64,000 nucleotides of DNA. Source: Anarhynchus alexandrinus. Lineage: Eukaryota; Chordata; Aves; Charadriiformes; Charadriidae. Below are positions 57,400 to 64,000 of this stretch, one piece after another; positions within the stretch are counted from its first letter, which is position 1, and each line of letters starts with the position of its first letter. Under the pieces are notes generated by a model that worked only from the letters and a program-made list of their open reading frames with translations, made no database searches and was not told the origin of the DNA. The position numbers and the translations under genes were made by a program. Location: assembly GCA_008711295.1 (NCBI GenBank), contig VUYV01000295.1:8597-72596 (forward strand). Reading direction: 5' to 3'.

Positions 57400-60300
57400 G
57401 GCCAGGGAGAGACAGAGGCAGTGCAGGATTCTTTCTGGATCTCAAGAAGAAAGGCTTGACAACACATAGCTTAATAAAATAGCTGTCTTAATAAGGTAGA
57501 ATAAAAACAAGAATATAGGGAGTGAGTAAATCTTACACCCTTCAGATGCTGGGAACCCCGCATTTGTGAATCTGGAGGGACCCTGGATGGATTTTTCCCA
57601 TGGCATGCTGCACAGATTCTGTCTGTGGAGAGGTTCCTCTTCCCATCCATACCATGGTGCCTTTTATATTGTGGATCAAGCAGAATCATCTCTCTTGTCC
57701 TGACAGGCTGGAATGTTCTCTCTGTTATAACATCCACCGACACACAGCACAGGCTGGCACGGGGCACACCATCATTACTGAGGCTACTCATGCTAATGTA
57801 CAGGTTTCTCAAGCCTGAAGTACAAGGCCCAAAAGAGCAGACATGGCTTGCTCAAGATCACCTACTCCTTGAATAGAATGCCTTCTGCACGTCTCCCAAC
57901 ACAGCTACTCCAAAGTAAAAGTGCTCTGAAATGCATAGAAGGTAGCTGTCAGACTCTTAGTGCCAAATCTTTCATTTTACAAGTATGTTCCTATCAGGCC
58001 ATGCTACTAGATAATGTAGGCAATAGCCTTGATGTATTAAAAAGAAACTATAGTTCTAATTTCTGGTTTTGCACAGACATGATAGAATCGTGCATCCTAA
58101 AAACTTCCTTGTCTCATCTAAAACCAGTAATTTGTCTTGGGGTGGAAGGCAGGGATTACAGCAGTTGTATTTACATTGGATGCCTTTAGCTTTCTCAGAA
58201 GTGAGGGAGCTGATTTTGCAAGTTTTTTAATCTGTTTTCTATCCAGAATTATTGACCTTCCTGTCATTTGTTGAAATTAATACTAATTTACTAATTCTGG
58301 ATGGATTTTTCTGTTCCCATAAGAGAGAGATTCTTTTTCACCTTTCCTTCTAATTCTAGTGTTGATTTGACACGGTATATGTCTACTTCTACTATTGCAG
58401 AATTCTTTACTCAGGTTTAAACAACGCCGGTAGCTTTCCTAAGGAATCTGAACTCACTTAATTAAGCAGCTTATCTAATCCTGCTTCGAAAGTTCATCTG
58501 TTCTGCATCACAGCTAATCTTGAAACTTGGCATGAAACTACACACAATTTATTTTGCATTCTCATGCTGTATTCTTCAGAAAGTATGACAGGAAAGTTAG
58601 TGTTCACATAAAAGTGACCGGATGCATTTTCAAAGCATAAAAGACTGAGAACTATTAACCCTCTAACTTTGGCTCAAGGAAATCCCTGAGCTACAAACAG
58701 TTTACGAACATGGCAAGTATATAGTGATACTCTTCCTATGCATCCACTGTTGGTTGCTGTTGGAGATACAGCGTACTGAGCTGGACGGACTTTTTGTTAG
58801 CTTCTCTGTAGTTGTTTTAATGCATTTTATCAAAAAAACTGTATCAAAATTTGAAAAGAAGCTATTCATAGCATGCTATAAATAGTATCACTTATACTAC
58901 CATTTAAGTTATAGCAAGTAGACGAAAAGACAGTGTTAATTTTCTTAAATTATGATACCTTGGTCTACTGGAACAAAGGCTTCTGCTAATTCATTAGATA
59001 TCCTGTAGCTTCCATCAGTTCTCTTTTACTTCATTGGAGCTGAATGTTTATAGCATCGTAAGCACAGACAGCATTTCTAAAAGAGGAATTCAGCTGAATC
59101 AGGATTGATACACGTGCATCCCGGCTCAAATCCCACAGTCTCACTTAAAATGTGGGCCTTGTTTTTAAGTGTGCTTGTATCATTACACCCTTGTGCTTCC
59201 AGATGTCTTCATCTATCACTAATTGGACAGAATATCTTCTCTTGTGACCAAGTTTGGGACAACAGGATTTGAAACTCTGTTACATATTCTAATATCAAAA
59301 GCCTTGTCTTTCACATGATATTTACTGACAGCTCTTCAACTTAATGAGGATTAAGAACCTGTTTCAAGGAGGCTCTTGTTGCCCTAATATGTGTAGCTAA
59401 CAAATAAAACAATTAGTTGCTTTGGAATAATTTTCAGCTTTGATAATGATGAATATTTAGTAAATAGTTAGCATTAATAAATCCAACATATAGTTGTTCA
59501 AAATAACAGTATGTTTTCCTAATAAAATATAAAGATGTAAGGACACTGACTAATTAAATTAATTTATTGTTTAAAGATATTCTTAAAATCACTACGTTGA
59601 GCATACTCTTTCTACTGACACTCATTTATGAGAATAGTATTATATATATATTTCTGTCCATACCCTATCAACACACACAACTATTTTGAAATAACACTAT
59701 TATGACTGCAAAGTCAAGTATTCAAAATTAAGGAGTGTCCTAGTTAACACCTTATATTTAACCTATTTAATTTTCTCCTTTTTGTATTTTTCATTGTGGC
59801 ATACAATTTGAATAACATTGTATTCGGTTGTTTTTGTGGGTTTTTTTTTCCTATTTGTCCGTCTTGGTGTCTAGCATGGCCAGTGTTAAATGGAAATAAA
59901 TCTGTGTATGCAAATACAAGTCTGTAACCTGGAAGGTACAGGTAACACTGGCAAGGTGTAAGCGTGCCAGTTTTGATATAGCATGACCTAAACGTGTGCC
60001 CAGGCTCCTTAGAGGGTTTGTACAGTCTAGCACTGAGCCCTCTGCCGCATGTCCATGGCTGGTTAACCTATCCAGCAGGGTTATAGAAGTGCTTATTTGT
60101 GATACAGCCACATGCTCCTTTTGCCATAAAGACTTATTGAGGTTGTTGTTTGGGTTTGGGTTTTTTTCTAAATGTTTTGCTTATTTATTTGCTCAGTGTG
60201 TAGCCTGAGGCCTTCCTTACAGGTGTGTGTCCATAGCATGCCTGAGTGTTTCATAAGTGTAGGAGTTTATCTCTACCTCTCTATTTATGGTAGAGAATGT

Positions 60301-61119
60301 TAGGGAGGTTGCTTGTCAGGGACAGTTGCTGGGCAAAGTTCCCATGTGTGAATGAAAGGAGGCCTTAATACTGTTTTATGGAGGACAAAATCAGACATGA
60401 AGATATTATAAGTATCCACTAATGAATGCACATAAGATCTGAGTTTTTAGAGTACTTTATATATAGCACTTCAGTCACTCGAATGCAGAAGTCCCACTGG
60501 CTACACCAAAACTGTGAATACACAGTGTCTGCAAAATTAAAGGCAACTGGAACTAGAATTACATGGAAAACTTAGAGCGGGAATAAAAGTAGGATATATT
60601 TTACCAGGTGTCTTAACTATGACATATTTCTTTCTCTCCTTAAAGTCTCAGCTTCACTTACTATTTTCCATTTCCAGCAACAAATGAAGCAGAAATGAAA
60701 TGGAGAATACCTTTTTGTGCTATACAACAACTCTGTTTGTCACCAGAGCTGCTCTATTTAAACAAGGGGACTGTGAAAAAATTAGCATATGATCATATAA
60801 TTAGTGTTGTAACACATACACAAAAAAGGCTGCGTGGTTCTGGCATTCGCTAATATTAGAGTACAGAGTTTGGTAAAACTTCCTGTTGTCTTTGGGAAAT
60901 GCTGTTCCGTATTTGTCACATAGTGTCATACTGGCATCTATACATATTATCTGCACTTTTTGCAAGAGATCTGAAGTTACAAAACTTGAATTTGTTATGG
61001 TGCATGTTCTCCACATATACTGCAAAAGGGCTTTACCAGTGGGTTCCACAGACAGTTGGGATTCAGGCATGGCAGGGGCTGCTCCAGGCTTTGCAATGAT
61101 AGCTGCTATCAAAAGGACA
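57400..61119. other. Gene-poor DNA with a slightly GC-richer patch at 57530-57830
   Basis: The patch 57530-57830 has the composition of a decayed insertion, but I cannot match it to a family. The rest is AT-rich, with a TA run near 59640-59651 and no exon or RNA gene. Confidence 0.5.
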
Positions 61120-61680
61120 ACTGTGACCCTTTATACGCTGTCTTCTCCAGCCTGTCCTTCTCCTAGTCCTCCTTTTCTTCTCTGCCCTCATTCCAGGCTG
61201 CTTCTCTTCACTTACTCATTTTTTGTTCCTTGTTTAATCCCTCCAGGCTCCCTATTTCAGTCCTTGACCAATCAATGGTCAAGGATGGTTCCCATCTTCC
61301 TGATTCCTCACTTCTCTGGCCTTTTTCGCAGTGACTGACTCTACACTCATTCTTTGCCCACTTCCTAATACTTATTCTCTTGGATGCCATCTCCTTTCTT
61401 TAGACATTTTGTACAATTTTGGTTCCTCCCTCCCCTTCCATCAGTTCTTGGTCCTAGTACATCAGACTAGCTCTCATAGATATTCTAGCATCTCATCACA
61501 CCTAAACTCAACTCTGCCCTCTGGTTTGCAGGTCCACAGTTTCTTCATCTATTGCAGTTACCTTAATGAATCAGTTCCTTGCTCATCTTTAATTTCCCTC
61601 CTTGATTCATACTTCTACACTACTTGCCAGGATAGTTTGTGTCTGTTTCCTTCCCTACTCCAGTTTTTAGACTGACTATA
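61120..61680. other. Pyrimidine-rich (C+T) stretch with strand asymmetry
   Basis: The plus strand is dominated by C and T over about 560 bases, for example CTTCTCCTAGTCCTCCTTTT. This skew keeps frames open on the plus strand (60886-61338, 150 codons; 61331-61675, 114 codons), but the translations are low-complexity Ser/Leu/Pro/Phe without domains. Cause unknown. Confidence 0.55.
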
Positions 61681-64000
61681 TCCCCAAACAAGGTCCTTTT
61701 TAAAAACTGCAGTCATTCTTGCCTTACCCTTGACATCTCTGTAGCTGATTCAAGAAACTCTATTGCCTAACTACAGTTTGTATGTTTGTAATTTGAGGAC
61801 TTTGATTAGGTACAACTTACAGTTTTTGTTAGAACTTATAAATTTGCTTTATCATTGAATTGTACTGTTATGTGGTGTCAGCTAGCCAGAAAGTATCACA
61901 ATCTATGACGGTGATGAGTGAAGAACTGTCAATGCAAATCGCTTTGCACACCAGAAGAATATTATTGAACAGTAAGTTAACAGAAGTCAAGGAGAACTGA
62001 CTCTTACAAATTTTGCCACTGAAAGGTTTTGAAGAAGGTTGAAGCATTTCCCCAGGTTCAGAAGAGAGATAGCAGTGATAGTGCTACCACTTGAAATCTT
62101 AGAGAGTTTAAGAACATAAAAGTTGAAAATAATGTATAGTACTAAATATTGAGCAGCCCCATTAAGAATATATTTGATCATCTCTCTCTTCTCAACTTCT
62201 GCTCGTCATTGTGACTTTATTTTTTTAATAGCAAAAGCCACATACCATACATTTTGCAGAGGAGGCTTTTGATAAGCACAAGTGAGGGTTAAGTGTCTGA
62301 CTTTCCTTGACTTCCTATGTGGTATAAGCGTTTGATTGCTGATCACATCTTTGCAAAACTTTTCCCTGCATCTTCAAATATGCCGGTATAGAGCAATGTA
62401 ATCCAATTCCTGTGTAGAACTCTGTTAAAATAATACAAATATGCATTTAAATGTAGTTTGCAATACTTGTCTTCAGGTTTAATAAATGAGACGTAATCAG
62501 TTTAAAAGCAGTGCTGTAAAAAAAGAGCAACGGAATGTAGCAGCAGTTCTGATGTGATGTCTTTGTAATAATCATTTTTTTTAAGAGAGTGAGTTGATTG
62601 CAATGGGTTTTGACTTAAGCTAGATAGGAATTAGGGATTTTGCACTTCTACAAATAATACCAAATGCAAGAGGTCTCTTGAGAGCTGGAGAACTTATAAA
62701 GTATTAGTGACTTAATCTTCCCAGCAGCTGGTATGCTAAAAGGAAATTATTTTTCAAATTACTTTTCCAGGATTGTGTTCTTAAACATTTAAACGTAGAT
62801 GCACACATGAGGAACAAGGTATGTGTAAATAATCCCGGTTGCTTTAGTAAGTGATACATGTATACATGTGCTCAGGAAAAATGTATGACAGAACTGGACT
62901 TGAAAATGGTGTCTTCTGGTGCAAACAACAGGGGTGTGATTAAGCTCCTGCTGAGGGCCAAGGAGGACTTTCCAATGTTTTTTGATAGGCCTTGCATTGT
63001 TGTGTACCATAGCCGTATTTCTATCTCCAGCACTGTCCCTCTCGCTCTCCCCAAGCACAGTTTCTGTCCTGGACACTGCCACTATGCTATCATAGCCACC
63101 GTCCTGGTACCACAGAGAAACTGGGCTCTGGGAGTCTGTGTTGGTTACTGAGAGGAATGGCTGCCGAGCTGCCAGGAGAGCAGGACACTGGCACCGCAAG
63201 AAGGGGCAGGGTTTATTTTGGGTATTGTTGCAGAAACCTGCAGAAGGGAAGTGTTTGTAATACGACTATTAGAAAGAAGTGTCTGAACAAGGCTTTTTAA
63301 ATTTATTTTGAGATCAACGTTTTTAGTGGATCTGAACTGCAGTTATCTCTCTGGACTATACAGTATGCCATGTTTACCTGAATTGTTTTTCTTTAAATAT
63401 AAACCTTATTAAAAACAGAGAATGTTTTAAAGTTCTAGTGAATATAAGCCATTGTTGCATTTTGGAAGGGAAGTATAATGAGGTACTTCAGCTCTGCTTT
63501 AGTTGGACACGTCTTCTGAACATTCACTGCTAGTGTTGGTTCGTGTTTACTAATTGTTTTAGGGAGGTAGGTTTTTTTCAGGAGACCTTTCAACATGCAT
63601 AAGTGAGCAGAAAGGATCACTGTTTCTGAATTAGACATTTCTTGTGGTGAAATTTACATGATAAAAGACACTTGTAGTAGTATGCAATGTAATGGTTAGC
63701 ATTTGTGGTTTTTTAACCTAGAGGCGTTTCTCAACTTCAATGTCCCATTAAACTACATGAACTCTGGTTTGTTCCTCTTTGGGAAGAGCTGTACTTCTGT
63801 TACTAGTAGAGATCACAGTGTACTTAGCCTATAAACTCTTGAGGAGAAAGGAAAACAAATTACAGTATATAAAGCAGTGCAAGTGTGAAAAAGAAACTGA
63901 GGGTCTGGAAATATTTTACATTTGTATACCACCTCCTTTCCCAGCATCCACAAGGTTACAATAATGCATTACAGACTCGCAGTATCCTCATAAATTGTGT
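61681..64000. other. Gene-poor DNA at the right edge
   Basis: AT-rich apart from a GC-richer patch at about 62940-63220, which carries a 136-codon minus-strand frame (63199-62789) without recognised domain. No MAML3-like sequence, the gene expected beyond SCOC in mammals, is visible. Confidence 0.5.

Noticed and set aside
60886..61338. Longest open frame in the window (150 codons, plus)
   Set aside because: Kept open by C/T-rich sequence. The translation is low-complexity, without domain, splice context or start-site support.
62789..63199. 136-codon minus-strand frame
   Set aside because: No domain seen. It overlaps chance frames on the other strand. Reported only as a composition anomaly.
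1..64000. CRISPR arrays, bacterial operons, phage or plasmid features
   Set aside because: Exon-intron structure, CpG island and CR1 repeats show vertebrate nuclear DNA. No regularly spaced repeats were seen.

Overview
This window is vertebrate nuclear DNA, almost certainly from a bird. It is AT-rich, its genes are split into small exons with canonical GT/AG splice sites, it has one GC-rich CpG island, and its interspersed repeats are of the avian kind (CR1 LINE 3' ends and an avian endogenous-retrovirus-type solo LTR). There are no bacterial operons, no CRISPR array and no phage. I do not see a previously undescribed system. The window holds two known genes in tail-to-tail arrangement plus a long gene-poor flank. 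The most useful non-obvious result is a distal coding exon of the second gene.

Positions 1-16140 (+ strand): the 3' two-thirds of calmegin (CLGN), an ER-membrane lectin chaperone related to calnexin. Nine coding exons (653-15117) join in frame to 441 codons plus a stop. They cover the end of the globular lectin domain, the P-domain with four type-1 and four type-2 repeats, the second lectin half, one membrane segment and an acidic cytosolic tail. The signal peptide and first part of the lectin domain lie left of the window. Introns hold a solo LTR with a perfect 5-bp target-site duplication (11591-12188) and a decayed relative of the same LTR (about 7085-7215).

Positions 17826-30245 (- strand): SCOC (short coiled-coil protein), convergent with CLGN. 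Three exons (20052-20194, 20783-20866, 20970-21044) encode the conserved coiled-coil part. A fourth exon at 30182-30245, 9.1 kb upstream, encodes the acidic N-terminus of the long isoform and splices in perfect phase, giving 121 residues. Between them lies a CpG island (about 21300-21740) with a 103-base assembly gap. It is probably the promoter and non-coding first exon of the short, 82-residue isoform. SCOC therefore appears to have two alternative starts.

Positions about 30450-64000: gene-poor DNA upstream of SCOC. I found no exon, RNA gene or intact mobile element here, only a CR1 fragment (50019-50131), low-complexity tracts, a G-quadruplex motif (39271-39291), a small perfect hairpin (43341-43363) and a pyrimidine-rich stretch (about 61120-61680). 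In mammals the next gene on this side of SCOC is MAML3. Nothing resembling it is visible here.

The two genes are not known to act together. CLGN folds glycoproteins in the ER (in mammals mainly in male germ cells). SCOC is a Golgi and autophagy adaptor. Their linkage is conserved synteny and supports both identifications.
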